In this document: piece by piece, positions 55,846 through 63,909 of the stretch | Layout: each line of letters opens with the position of its first letter | Numbering within the stretch: position 1 is the stretch's first letter | Origin: Mesorhizobium sp. M7A.F.Ca.US.008.03.1.1 | GTDB taxonomy: Bacteria; Pseudomonadota; Alphaproteobacteria; Rhizobiales; Rhizobiaceae | Length of the DNA: 64,000 nucleotides | Assembly: GCF_003997495.1 (NCBI RefSeq) | Contig: NZ_RZRU01000008.1 | Coordinates: 216,314-280,313, forward strand | Reading direction: 5' to 3' | The notes under the pieces: generated by a model | What the model saw: only the letters and a program-made list of their open reading frames with translations | Database searches by the model: none | Told to the model about the DNA's origin: nothing | Position numbers and translations under genes: made by a program

Positions 55846-55874
55846 GGAGCCGGCCCGGGGACGGGGCCGGCTCC
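55846..55874. repeat. GC-rich 11-bp hairpin
   Basis: GGAGCCGGCCC (55846-55856) is the exact reverse complement of GGGCCGGCTCC (55864-55874), loop GGGGACG. No T-run follows on either strand. It lies directly next to a second hairpin with a G-rich loop, in the 356-base gap between two convergent genes, so transcription ending is a possible role. Confidence 0.6.
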
Positions 55875-55876
55875 TT

Positions 55877-55922
55877 AAACCCGGTCGTTGGGGACGGGGA
55901 GGGTGGGGACTCGACCGGGTTT
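55877..55922 (+). other. Hairpin with a G-quadruplex motif in its loop
   Basis: AAACCCGGTCG (55877-55887) and CGACCGGGTTT (55912-55922) form an exact 11-bp stem. Its 24-base loop contains four G-runs separated by 1-2 bases (55890-55908: GGGG-AC-GGGG-A-GGG-T-GGGG). This fits the standard G4 pattern. On the plus strand the stem ends in GTTTCTCG, which might serve as a weak terminator for the sulfotransferase-like gene. The rest of the gap 55653-56008 holds nothing else recognisable. Confidence 0.6.
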
Positions 55923-56008
55923 CTCGTAAAGCGTGTCGCGCTGCTGCGACGCGCTTGATCTCTGTTCCAGGCACATGTCGCTATCCCCCGCGACATGCGG
56001 CGGCGTCC

Positions 56009-56617
56009 TCAGCGGACGCTGGCGACCGCGTCGGAGCGGCCGTCATTGATCGTTACCCAAACGCCGGAATTCTGGTCAGACTGGCGCTTGAGATAGGTAT
56101 AGTCGGTATCCGTCCAGGACAGGACCTTGGTTTCCAGATTGTCGAGGATGAATTCTCCGAGGCTCGTGCGCACGGTCAGCACCGCGTGGCCGTCGCCATT
56201 CGGCTGGCGCGCTACCGTCATCAGCAGATTGCCGGCGGGGACGCCCGCATCCATCAACTCGCGGCGCTTTTCCAGCGCGTAATCCTCGCAATCGCCATAG
56301 CCATTGGCCGGATAGGCCCAATATTCCTCGACACCGTAGTTTTCCATGTCGGTGCGCGGCTTGATGCGGGTGTTGACCGAATTGTTGATGTTGACGATCG
56401 TCGCCCACAGTTTGCGGGTCAGTTCGACCGGCGGACCCTTCGGGGTCCGTTCACTGCATTCGCCAGCAATGCGCTGGCAGAACTCATAATGACCAACAGG
56501 CTGGGTGGTGCGTCCGCCGGTGTGCATATAGGCCGGTCCCGCGGCATATGCTGATCCCCAAGCGGAAAGCTGCATCGCCATTGCCGCCAGCAACAGCTTG
56601 CCCCTCGTTTTCTTCAT
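56009..56617 (-). CDS. Bacterial transglutaminase-like cysteine proteinase (BTLCP) family protein
   Basis: 202 residues, signal peptide (residues 1-28, ending A-Y-A-A). The BTLCP catalytic residues are visible: Cys in GDCEDYALEKRRELMD, His in GHAVLTV and Asp in LDNLETKV. This family, PF06035, occurs in many alphaproteobacteria and is proposed to cleave or link periplasmic proteins; one relative, LapG, cleaves a biofilm adhesin, but no adhesin or LapD is seen nearby. Start ATG 56617 fits the signal peptide. Confidence 0.87.
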   Translation of the reverse strand: MKKTRGKLLLAAMAMQLSAWGSAYAAGPAYMHTGGRTTQPVGHYEFCQRIAGECSERTPKGPPVELTRKLWATIVNINNSVNTRIKPRTDMENYGVEEYWAYPANGYGDCEDYALEKRRELMDAGVPAGNLLMTVARQPNGDGHAVLTVRTSLGEFILDNLETKVLSWTDTDYTYLKRQSDQNSGVWVTINDGRSDAVASVR

Positions 56618-56833
56618 TGTTGTAGTCTCCCCGTTCGACGGAGACATTGCCACATGTGGATTTATTTGACGCAAAAGCGCGAAGTAGATATTGAGTAAAA
56701 CTCCAGTAGAATAAACATAAAATTTGAATCATTTGAGTATTAAATTGTTTGGATCTTGGTGCCCTCATCTCGGGCGCGGAAGTCTCCCAGGCCCCCGCCA
56801 AGAGCGGCCGAAGCATGTCATGACGTCGAAAAC

Positions 56834-56858
56834 AAAAAACCGGCCGCAAGGGCCGGTT
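56834..56858 (-). terminator. Intrinsic terminator of the PilZ gene
   Basis: On the minus strand AACCGGCC and GGCCGGTT pair around CTTGC, followed by TTTTTG. It lies 26 bases after the PilZ gene stop. Confidence 0.9.
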
Positions 56859-56883
56859 CCTGGAGTGTTGCTGTCGGGCCTGC

Positions 56884-57501
56884 TCAGGCGCGTGGTGTGT
56901 TGAATTCGGAATCGAGCGTTTCAGGGCGCTGGATCACAGCGAATTCGATGGCGACGCCGTCCTCGAAATGACGCACGACCTGCCCGCGCATGGTGCCAAG
57001 CATGACCTGGATGCCGATTGCCGGTTTGACGTCGATTTCGACCGCGGCGCCGGAGAGCGAAAGGTCGATGATACGGCACTGGTACTGGCGGCCGTCGGTG
57101 AGCTGCAGCACGCTTGTCGGATTGCGCGGTGCGACGCGCTCGTGGCGGCGATCTTCCGGCAGGTCGAGTTCATGCTTGTTGGCGAGCCAGGTCAATTGCG
57201 CGGCCAGCTTGTCCTTCTTGCGATCCGACGCGATGACGGTCATCGCGAAACCGTCCTGCAAGGTGCGTGTGACGACACCTTCGATGCGGCCGATATGATC
57301 GATGTAGGCGATGATTTTTTCGCCGGGCATGCCGATGCGGTCGGTGCGAAACGCGACATTGCCAGGTGACATGTCGACGACCTGGCAGGGGTGTTCGGTG
57401 CGGTCTTCCAGCATGAAGCGTCCGTAAATTTTAACCCGGACACGCTGAAAATTACGCCTTTCAGCTTGGGACGGCGCATAGTCGACCGCCGCTGACCTCA
57501 T
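56884..57501 (-). CDS. Protein with two PilZ domains
   Basis: 205 residues with two PilZ-like modules. The second keeps the cyclic di-GMP signature RRHER and DLSLSG. The first has RNFQR but DMSPGN, so the usual final Gly is replaced and binding may be weakened. The protein may sense cyclic di-GMP. An upstream gap separates it from the next leftward gene, the PAS-domain protein. No other c-di-GMP protein is visible in this window. Confidence 0.88.
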   Translation of the reverse strand: MRSAAVDYAPSQAERRNFQRVRVKIYGRFMLEDRTEHPCQVVDMSPGNVAFRTDRIGMPGEKIIAYIDHIGRIEGVVTRTLQDGFAMTVIASDRKKDKLAAQLTWLANKHELDLPEDRRHERVAPRNPTSVLQLTDGRQYQCRIIDLSLSGAAVEIDVKPAIGIQVMLGTMRGQVVRHFEDGVAIEFAVIQRPETLDSEFNTPRA

Positions 57502-57683
57502 GACTGCCTACACCCCGTTTGGCATCCCGCGCGCCGATGCGAGGAGCTTCATCAGAGAAGTACAACAAAGCGGGTTAACAAAGGGGAAAAGCGGGCGCTT
57601 CAGGGGTTTTCCTTTTTTGCAGGCCGTTGTGCCAAAACGGCCGCGCAGTTTTGGGCGACGTGCATCAGGCCGCAAATTGCGGA

Positions 57684-58316
57684 CTATTCCTCGCGCCCGC
57701 CATCGAAGACGACGAGATGGCGGATGCGGCGCGCCCGGCCGAGCGCCGAGATCGTCTCGGGTGTCCCAAGTTCATCGGGAACGAGCGAGGGAACATCGAT
57801 CGCCGGGCGATTGTTCAGAAGCTCCTTCTCCGGATCTATGACACGTATCGAATCAATCAACGCATCGGTGATCGGATCGGCACCCAGCCAGAAGGGTTTC
57901 TCCACGGCGCTGATGACGCCCAGGCAGCGCGGATTTTCGACGCCGCCGTCCAGCGGCAGGGCAAGCAGTTCGAACTTGTTGGAACGCCCGTTGCGGCTGA
58001 AGCCCTCATAGCTGATCAGCACGACCGATTTCTGCTCGAAGACGCCATGGATCAGGCGCGAGACGAGCCGCTGGTCCTTCTCGCGCCACAGCGATGGAAA
58101 GGAAAACCCCTTGAGCTCGCGGCCGTAGCAGGCGCAAAGCCTGGTGCCGGCCAGCCGGAATACCGCCTGTCCACGCGTGTCACGTTCCAGGATAAAGGTG
58201 TCGGCCAGCAGCGACTTGATGTCGGCTGGTTCGACCTCCGAACGCTTCGGGGCAGGGCGTCCATCACGCAGGCGGTTCCAATATTGGAACAGCGTGATCG
58301 ATCCATTCTGGTTCAT
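57684..58316 (-). CDS. PAS-domain protein (PAS_5-like)
   Basis: 210 residues; begins MNQNGSITLFQYWNRLRDGR. The compact N-terminal PAS fold (DTFILERDTRGQAVFRLAGTRLCACYGRELKG) has no attached kinase or cyclase. This alphaproteobacterial single-PAS family is of unknown function; the N-terminal 70 residues are also typical. ATG 58316 is preferred over a start 39 bases earlier because the family N-terminus begins MNQNG. Confidence 0.78.
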   Translation of the reverse strand: MNQNGSITLFQYWNRLRDGRPAPKRSEVEPADIKSLLADTFILERDTRGQAVFRLAGTRLCACYGRELKGFSFPSLWREKDQRLVSRLIHGVFEQKSVVLISYEGFSRNGRSNKFELLALPLDGGVENPRCLGVISAVEKPFWLGADPITDALIDSIRVIDPEKELLNNRPAIDVPSLVPDELGTPETISALGRARRIRHLVVFDGGREE

Positions 58317-58464
58317 ACTATGCTGCTCCGCGCAATCTGTCGTCTGATGTCCCATCGGTGAACAGAAGGGCGCCCTCCGATGACCTACATGCGTTGCGGA
58401 GCAGGAAGCGTGCCAGCGTCGTTAACACTTGTTCACGGGTCGGGGCCGTTAAGGTTAACAAGTG

Positions 58465-58616
58465 GTTTACATTGCATCGAAGCGAGCCCAATGGCACATA
58501 AAAACCACTCCAGAAGCGGTCGTTTCGCGACGATCGGCAGCACTTCAGTCAAGAGTTTTAGGGGAGCAGGGGGCTCGACCAGCCGTTCAAGGGAAACCTT
58601 GAACGGCTTCTTTTTT
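58465..58616 (+). ncRNA. Candidate small RNA ending in an orphan terminator
   Basis: The 3' end is well defined by the terminator at 58581-58616. The 5' end is only a guess, placed after the inverted repeat at 58426-58464. There is no rightward protein-coding gene within several kilobases upstream that could use this terminator. I cannot match the sequence to a named family from memory. Confidence 0.4.
58581..58616 (+). terminator. Orphan intrinsic terminator
   Basis: AGCCGTTCAAGG and CCTTGAACGGCT form an exact 12-bp stem capped by a stable GAAA tetraloop and followed by TCTTTTTT. It is among the strongest terminators in this window and it is rightward only. The nearest upstream genes on the plus strand end about 3 kb away. 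Confidence 0.92.
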
Positions 58617-58705
58617 GATTCGCGCCCAGCGATTCGCGGTTTGCGGTTCGGTCCGCGGTGATCTAGATGCTCGGATTCCAAATCCCGCAGTGAGTGCATT
58701 TTCAA

Positions 58706-59467
58706 ATGAATGAACCGGTAACTCCCTCGGAAGTCGATCCGGTCGAGGACGCGCCCGAGCCCCGACGGCGCGAGCCGGTGTTCAACCTGCCGCCCGTCGT
58801 GCTGGCGGTGATCGGCATCTGCGTGGCCGTCTATCTGTTGCAGCAATATGTGTTGAGCGAATCCCAGCAGATGACATTGCTGTATGACGGGGCCTTCATC
58901 CCTGTTCTCTACACCGGCCAATACGGCTTCGACTGGTTCCTGTTTTCCCGGCCCTTCACCTATGCCTTCATGCATGGCGGCCTTGCCCATATCGCCATCA
59001 ACATGGTGTGGCTCGCCGCCTTCGGCTCGCCATTGGCCAATCGCCTGGGCACGCTCTGGTTCGCGCTGTTCTTTGCCGTTACCGGGCTGGCTTCGGTCGC
59101 GCTTTTCTGGGCGGTGCATCCGTACGGAGAGGCGCCGCTGGTCGGCGCATCGGGCGCGATATCGGGCATGATGGGGGCTGCGGCGCGTTTTGGCTTCCGC
59201 ACCGACCGTTCGGCCGGCAAGGCCGCCTTCGCCGGCCCTGTGCTGCCGATCGGATTCGTATTGCGCTTGCGCGGTGTCGTGATCTTCCTCGCCATGTGGA
59301 TGATCATCAATCTCGCCACCGGCCTTGTCGGCTTTGCCCCGGGAGCAGACGGCCAGATCGCCTGGGAGGCCCATATTGGCGGCTTCGTCGCCGGCTTCTT
59401 CGGCCTGCGCTGGTTCGACAGGCGATGGCAGGCGCCCGAATGGGAGACGACCGACCACCGCACTTGA
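58706..59467 (+). CDS. Rhomboid family intramembrane serine protease
   Basis: 253 residues, six to seven membrane helices. The catalytic Ser lies in GASGAISGMMG (GxSG motif) and the catalytic His in AHIGGFVAGFFG. The early HGGLAHIAINMVWL carries the loop that supports the oxyanion hole. Cleaves membrane-embedded substrates; the targets are unknown. ATG 58706 is chosen; a GTG at 58694 is in frame. Confidence 0.92.
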   Translation: MNEPVTPSEVDPVEDAPEPRRREPVFNLPPVVLAVIGICVAVYLLQQYVLSESQQMTLLYDGAFIPVLYTGQYGFDWFLFSRPFTYAFMHGGLAHIAINMVWLAAFGSPLANRLGTLWFALFFAVTGLASVALFWAVHPYGEAPLVGASGAISGMMGAAARFGFRTDRSAGKAAFAGPVLPIGFVLRLRGVVIFLAMWMIINLATGLVGFAPGADGQIAWEAHIGGFVAGFFGLRWFDRRWQAPEWETTDHRT

Positions 59468-59554
59468 AATGCAACCGATCACGGCGCACGATGTTCACTC
59501 TTACGTGAAGGCCGGTCAGGGCAGGAACCGGCGTACAAAGCAGAGGAGGACGCC

Positions 59555-59986
59555 ATGACGGTTAAGGCAATTCTCGAGAGAAAAGGCCATGACGTGTTGA
59601 CGCTCGGGCCGAACGAAAAGCTGAGCGAAGCCATCCGCATCCTGGCAGAACACAAGATCGGTGCGCTGGTCATCACCAATGGCGATCGCAAGATCGTCGG
59701 CATCCTGTCAGAGCGCGACATCGTCCGGGTGGTCGCCCGCGAAGGTGGAGCCGCGCTGGATATCGCCGTGCGTTCGGCGATGACACCGAAAGTGAAGATC
59801 TGCAACGAAAACCACACCGTCAACGAGGTGATGGAGATCATGACCCGAGGCAGATTCCGTCATCTGCCGGTGGAGAAGGACGGCATGCTCGATGGCATCG
59901 TGTCCATCGGTGACGTGGTCAAGCGCCGGATCGAGGATGTCGAGCGCGAGGCCGAGGAGATCAGGGCCTACATCGCCACCGCCTGA
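59555..59986 (+). CDS. Two-CBS-domain protein
   Basis: 143 residues forming a CBS pair (Bateman module) without an attached enzyme: MTVKAILERKGHDVLTLGPNEKLSEAI...VGILSERDIVRVV and VNEVMEIMTRGRFRHLPV..DGIVSIGDVVKRR. Such stand-alone modules bind adenine nucleotides and act as sensors. GAGGAGGA precedes its ATG. Convergent with the YjhX-like gene and followed by a shared terminator region. Confidence 0.92.
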   Translation: MTVKAILERKGHDVLTLGPNEKLSEAIRILAEHKIGALVITNGDRKIVGILSERDIVRVVAREGGAALDIAVRSAMTPKVKICNENHTVNEVMEIMTRGRFRHLPVEKDGMLDGIVSIGDVVKRRIEDVEREAEEIRAYIATA

Positions 59987-59990
59987 GCGT

Positions 59991-60023
59991 GAAGAAACCG
60001 CCGGCCGGAGAACCGACCGGCGG
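59991..60023 (-). terminator. Intrinsic terminator of the YjhX-like gene
   Basis: On the minus strand CCGCCGGTCGG and CCGGCCGGCGG pair over 11 positions with one GU around TTCT, followed by TTTCTTC. It lies 10 bases after the stop codon of the leftward gene and may also stop the rightward CBS gene. Confidence 0.65.
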
Positions 60024-60032
60024 AGCCGTGGT

Positions 60033-60290
60033 TTACCTGTTGTCAAGTTCGGAGCGGACGAGTTCCAGCCCGCGCCGCGTGATGCGGTAGGGTCCTCCAC
60101 CTGACGAAGAAACAGCCTTCTTCCGCTTCAGCTTTCGAAACATGTCGAGATCGACGCCCGGATAATGCCAGCCATCGCGGGTCAGGCATTTGGCGGAAGC
60201 GATCCGTTTTTTCTCGTTCTTTTCGATTTCAATGCGTCCGCCCTGCGCGAGCAGGTGCAGGATGCGCTGTTCAGTGCGCGAAATATCCAT
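60033..60290 (-). CDS. YjhX (UPF0386) family protein
   Basis: 85 residues: MDISRTEQRILHLLAQGGRI, then a basic wing-like stretch KNEKKRIASAKCLTRDGWHYPG and YRITRRGLELVRSELDNR. The length and the ends match the UPF0386/YjhX family. In E. coli YjhX has been described as a toxin paired with YjhQ; here there is no YjhQ-like acetyltransferase next to it, so toxin function is only a family inference. ATG 60290 is preferred to a longer frame. Confidence 0.85.
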   Translation of the reverse strand: MDISRTEQRILHLLAQGGRIEIEKNEKKRIASAKCLTRDGWHYPGVDLDMFRKLKRKKAVSSSGGGPYRITRRGLELVRSELDNR

Positions 60291-60571
60291 GTGAGAGTTT
60301 TCCGGGAAAACAAAAAATACCGCCGCCACGAAGCTTCGCGGCACGGGGTTTCAGGTTTTCTGCCCTGCCTCGCCAGGAGGTCAGGGCCTTACCGGGACTG
60401 AGCGTAAGTGGACATCCACTCTCCATTGGAAAGGACGTCCTTTAGGCGAAAGCCGCTGAAAAGACCAGTCCGTGGCTTTGCGCTTGTCTCTTTTGGCGGT
60501 TTGCACTAGCGAAGTTGCACATCAGAATGTGCATTAATGCACCTTCCCATCATTCCAGTTCGCAGGCCGCC

Positions 60572-62071
60572 ATGTCCCTCATCGATACCCGCACCCCCGA
60601 CGCGAAACGCCTGATCCCGGGCGCCACCGGCGACTGGGAGATCATCATCGGCCTCGAGGTCCATGCGCAGGTCACTTCGGAAGCAAAGTTGTTTTCCGGC
60701 GCTTCGACGGCTTTCGGCGCGGCACCCAACGCCAATGTCAGCCTCGTCGATGCGGCGATGCCAGGCATGCTGCCCGTCATCAACGAGGAATGCGTCAAGC
60801 AGGCGATCCGCACCGGCCTTGGGCTGAAGGCGCAGATCAACCACAAGTCGGTCTTCGACCGCAAAAATTACTTCTATCCCGACCTGCCACAGGGCTACCA
60901 GATCTCGCAGTTCAAGCAGCCGATCGTCGGTGAGGGCACCGTGATCGTTTCGGTCGGCCCGGACCGGCAGGGCGAATTCGAGGACATCGAAGTCGGCATC
61001 GAGCGGCTGCATCTGGAGCAGGATGCCGGCAAGTCGATGCACGACCAGCATGTGACCATGTCCTATGTCGATCTCAACCGTTCCGGCGTGGCGCTGATGG
61101 AGATCGTCTCCAAGCCAGACATGCGCTCGGCCGACGAAGCCAAGGCCTATGTCACCAAGCTGCGCACCATCGTGCGCTATCTCGGCACCTGCGACGGCAA
61201 CATGGACGAAGGTTCGATGCGCGCCGACGTCAACGTTTCGGTGCGCAAGCCGGGCGGCGAGTTCGGCACGCGCTGCGAGATCAAGAACGTCAACTCGATT
61301 CGTTTCATCGGCCAGGCCATCGACTACGAGGCGCGCCGGCAGATCGCCATTCTCGAAGATGGCGGCAAGATCGACCAGGAGACGCGGCTGTTCGACGCCG
61401 TCAAGGGCGAGACGCGCTCGATGCGCTCCAAGGAAGAAGCCCATGATTACCGCTACTTCCCCGATCCGGACCTTTTGCCGCTGGAATTCGACCAGGCCTA
61501 TGTCGATGCGCTGGCCAAGGAATTGCCGGAACTGCCAGACGACAAGAAGGCGCGGCTGATCGCGTCGCTCGGCCTGTCCGTCTATGACGCCTCGATCCTG
61601 GTTTCGGAAAAGCCGATCGCCGACTATTTCGAGAAGGTGGCCGCCGGCCGCGACGGCAAGCTCGCCGCCAACTGGGTCATCAACGATCTGCTCGGGCAAT
61701 TGAACAAGGCTGGAAAAGATATTGAGAACGCTCCGGTTTCACCCGAGCAGCTTGGTGCGGTCATCGATCTGATCAAGGATGGCACCATTTCCGGCAAGAT
61801 CGCCAAGGACCTGTTCGAGATCGTCTGGAACGAGGGTGGCGATCCGCGCCAGCTTGTCGAAAGCCGTGGCATGAAGCAGGTCACCGACACCGGCGCCATT
61901 GAGAAGGCTGTCGACGAGGTGATCGCAGCCAACCCCGACAAGGTCGAACAGGCGCGCGTCAAGCCGAGCATGGCCGGCTGGTTCGTCGGCCAGGTGATGA
62001 AGGCGACCGGCGGCAAGGCCAACCCGCAGGCGGTCAACGACCTCGTCAAGGCCAAACTGGGCATCGAGTAG
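60572..62071 (+). CDS. gatB: Aspartyl/glutamyl-tRNA amidotransferase subunit B
   Basis: Part of GatCAB, which converts mischarged Glu-tRNA-Gln and Asp-tRNA-Asn to the correct amide forms. The 499-residue product has the family start [22 protein letters not shown], the zinc/Mg loop [19 protein letters not shown] and the C-terminal Yqey-like tail domain ([27 protein letters not shown]). gatC and gatA are not in this window. GNAT acetyltransferase gene follows 4 bases after its stop. Confidence 0.97.
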   Translation: MSLIDTRTPDAKRLIPGATGDWEIIIGLEVHAQVTSEAKLFSGASTAFGAAPNANVSLVDAAMPGMLPVINEECVKQAIRTGLGLKAQINHKSVFDRKNYFYPDLPQGYQISQFKQPIVGEGTVIVSVGPDRQGEFEDIEVGIERLHLEQDAGKSMHDQHVTMSYVDLNRSGVALMEIVSKPDMRSADEAKAYVTKLRTIVRYLGTCDGNMDEGSMRADVNVSVRKPGGEFGTRCEIKNVNSIRFIGQAIDYEARRQIAILEDGGKIDQETRLFDAVKGETRSMRSKEEAHDYRYFPDPDLLPLEFDQAYVDALAKELPELPDDKKARLIASLGLSVYDASILVSEKPIADYFEKVAAGRDGKLAANWVINDLLGQLNKAGKDIENAPVSPEQLGAVIDLIKDGTISGKIAKDLFEIVWNEGGDPRQLVESRGMKQVTDTGAIEKAVDEVIAANPDKVEQARVKPSMAGWFVGQVMKATGGKANPQAVNDLVKAKLGIE

Positions 62072-62075
62072 CACT

Positions 62076-62564
62076 GTGTTTGTCCGCACCGCAGGTGAAC
62101 GCGACCTTGCCGCTGTGCGGATGCTGCTGGTGGAAACCTGGCATGCGACCTATGACGCCATTTATGGCGCTGCCAAAGTCACCGAGATCACCGATGAATG
62201 GCACTCGATCGCTTCGCTCCGCTCGCGGCTGACACGGCCGAATTCGGAATTCCTGGTGGCCGATAATGGCAAGCGGATCGGCGGCATGGCTTTCGCCGCC
62301 GCCACCGCGGATGCGAAGGTCATCTTGTTGAACCAGCTCTACGTCCATCCGGACTGCCAAAGGCGTGGGATCGGGCAGGCACTGCTCGACGAGGTCGAGG
62401 CCAGTTTTCCGGAAGCGCGAACGCTGCGCGTCGAGGTCGAGGAGGCCAATGGCGGCGCCATCGCCTTCTATCGGTCGAAAGGGTTCTTGCCCGCCGGCAC
62501 CGCCGCGGAATCCAGTGAGACCTCGGGGATGAAGACGATGAGCTTCGAGAAGCCGCTGGGATAG
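62076..62564 (+). CDS. GNAT family N-acetyltransferase
   Basis: 162 residues. The acetyl-CoA-binding motif is LYVHPDCQRRGIGQALLDEVE with FYRSKGFLPAG later. Substrate unknown. Start GTG at 62076, 4 bases after the gatB stop; no clear separate ribosome-binding site, so translational coupling to gatB is likely. Confidence 0.88.
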   Translation: MFVRTAGERDLAAVRMLLVETWHATYDAIYGAAKVTEITDEWHSIASLRSRLTRPNSEFLVADNGKRIGGMAFAAATADAKVILLNQLYVHPDCQRRGIGQALLDEVEASFPEARTLRVEVEEANGGAIAFYRSKGFLPAGTAAESSETSGMKTMSFEKPLG

Positions 62565-62647
62565 ATTGCCATCGGGATGAATAGAGCGATCCGGCCATGC
62601 GTCATCGCGGCGTTTGCTGTACCGGCTAACGACGGATATGCAAGGGC

Positions 62648-62992
62648 ATGACCAAACTGTCCCGCATTACAGCGCTGGCGCTGCTCGCCATCATCATTTT
62701 CGCGACCTTGTCGCCGATCCAGATGCGGCCGCACCTTGCTGAAGCGAATGTCGAGCGTGCCCTGGCTTATGTCCTGTTGGGCTTCGCCCTGGCGGTCGGC
62801 TTCCCCAACCGACTGTATCAGGTCGTGATCTTCGTGGCTGTGACCGCCGGCATGCTGGAACTGCTTCAGCTCATTGATCCGGGTCGCCATGCACGCCTCA
62901 TCGATGCATTGGTGAAAGCCCTTGCCGGGGTGGTTGGGATCGTCGCGGGACACCTGATCGTCAGGGCCGGCGGACAAAAGAGCCAGAGCTAG
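62648..62992 (+). CDS. VanZ-like membrane protein
   Basis: 114 residues, three or four membrane helices, with the VanZ-like pattern TLSPIQMRPHL at the first helix end and LELLQLIDPGRHARLIDALVKALAG near the C-terminus. Function of this short family is unknown. Alone between gatB-GNAT and the convergent panC gene. Confidence 0.82.
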   Translation: MTKLSRITALALLAIIIFATLSPIQMRPHLAEANVERALAYVLLGFALAVGFPNRLYQVVIFVAVTAGMLELLQLIDPGRHARLIDALVKALAGVVGIVAGHLIVRAGGQKSQS

Positions 62993-63027
62993 GCGCGGCA
63001 GCGATCCGCCGGGAGGATCGAGCCTCG

Positions 63028-63879
63028 CTAGGCAGCGGGAACCCCCACATTGTCGATCAGCCTGGTCTTGCCGAGCCATGCTGCCGCGAGAAGACGCCCT
63101 TCGCGGTTTCGACGCCATGGCGCAAGCGTCAGGCTTTCGCGTGCCTGGACATAGTCGACTTTTTGAAAGCCGGCGGCGATGAGGTTGCGGCTGGCCTCTT
63201 CGGTTGCATCGTTCTGGTCGGCGCCTGCCGCCAGGGCCGCAGCCGTATTGCGCAATATCACGTTGAGCTGGCGGGCGATCTTCAGTTCGGCCTCATCGAG
63301 ATAGGCGTTCCGTGATGACATGGCGAGACCATGGGCGTCGCGTATCGTTGGCGCGCCGATGATCTCGACGGGCAGGTCGAGATCGCCGCAGAGCTGCCTC
63401 ACCACGCAAAGCTGCTGGTAGTCCTTCTCGCCGAAGACCGCACAGTCGGGCGTTGACTGCAGGAGGAGCTTTGCCACCACCGTGGCGACGCCCTCGAAAA
63501 AGGTCGGCCGAAAATCAGATTCGAGCCCGGCGGAGGGACCGCCGACCGAGATTTTCGTGGCGAAGCCGGCGGGATACATCTCGCCAACCGTCGGTGTGAA
63601 GGCAAGGTCGGCCTTTGCCGCGCCGAGCCGGTCGAGATCGCGGGCGAGTTGGCGCGGGTACTTGTCGAGGTCTTCGCTCGGCGCGAACTGCGTCGGGTTG
63701 ACGAAGATCGACACGACGCAGCGCTCGGCTTTTTCGAGCGCGATCTTGACCAGCGAGATGTGTCCGTCATGCAAAGCGCCCATGGTCGGCACCATGGCGA
63801 CACGAAGGCCGTCGCGACGCCAGTCCCGGACTTGCGCGCGAAGTGCGGCAACGCTGTCGACGACGACGGGTTGGCTCAT
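63028..63879 (-). CDS. panC: Pantothenate synthetase
   Basis: Joins pantoate and beta-alanine in the last step of pantothenate (vitamin B5) synthesis. The 283-residue product has the ATP-binding PTMGALHDGHISLV (HIGH-type), the NPTQFAPSEDLDKYPR loop and FGEKDYQQL, plus MSSRNAYL (KMSKS-type). panB is not in this window; a partial gene lies upstream in the same direction, 30 bases away. Confidence 0.96.
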   Translation of the reverse strand: MSQPVVVDSVAALRAQVRDWRRDGLRVAMVPTMGALHDGHISLVKIALEKAERCVVSIFVNPTQFAPSEDLDKYPRQLARDLDRLGAAKADLAFTPTVGEMYPAGFATKISVGGPSAGLESDFRPTFFEGVATVVAKLLLQSTPDCAVFGEKDYQQLCVVRQLCGDLDLPVEIIGAPTIRDAHGLAMSSRNAYLDEAELKIARQLNVILRNTAAALAAGADQNDATEEASRNLIAAGFQKVDYVQARESLTLAPWRRNREGRLLAAAWLGKTRLIDNVGVPAA

Positions 63880-63909
63880 CAGGCAACCTCACGATTGCGT
63901 TGAATCAGT

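Larger units (their letters stand above)
58317..58705. other. Intergenic region between the PAS gene and rhomboid
   Basis: This region separates divergent genes and is therefore expected to contain promoters, not terminators. It nevertheless holds a strong rightward terminator (58581-58616). An inverted repeat CACTTGTT / AACAAGTG (58426-58433 with 58457-58464) lies upstream. The stretch 58465-58580 between them has no open frame I would defend. A small RNA gene is the simplest explanation. Confidence 0.5.

Noticed and set aside
58380..58661. A 93-codon open frame that would cover the orphan terminator
   Set aside because: It reads through a 12-bp terminator stem and T-run and has no similarity I recognise.
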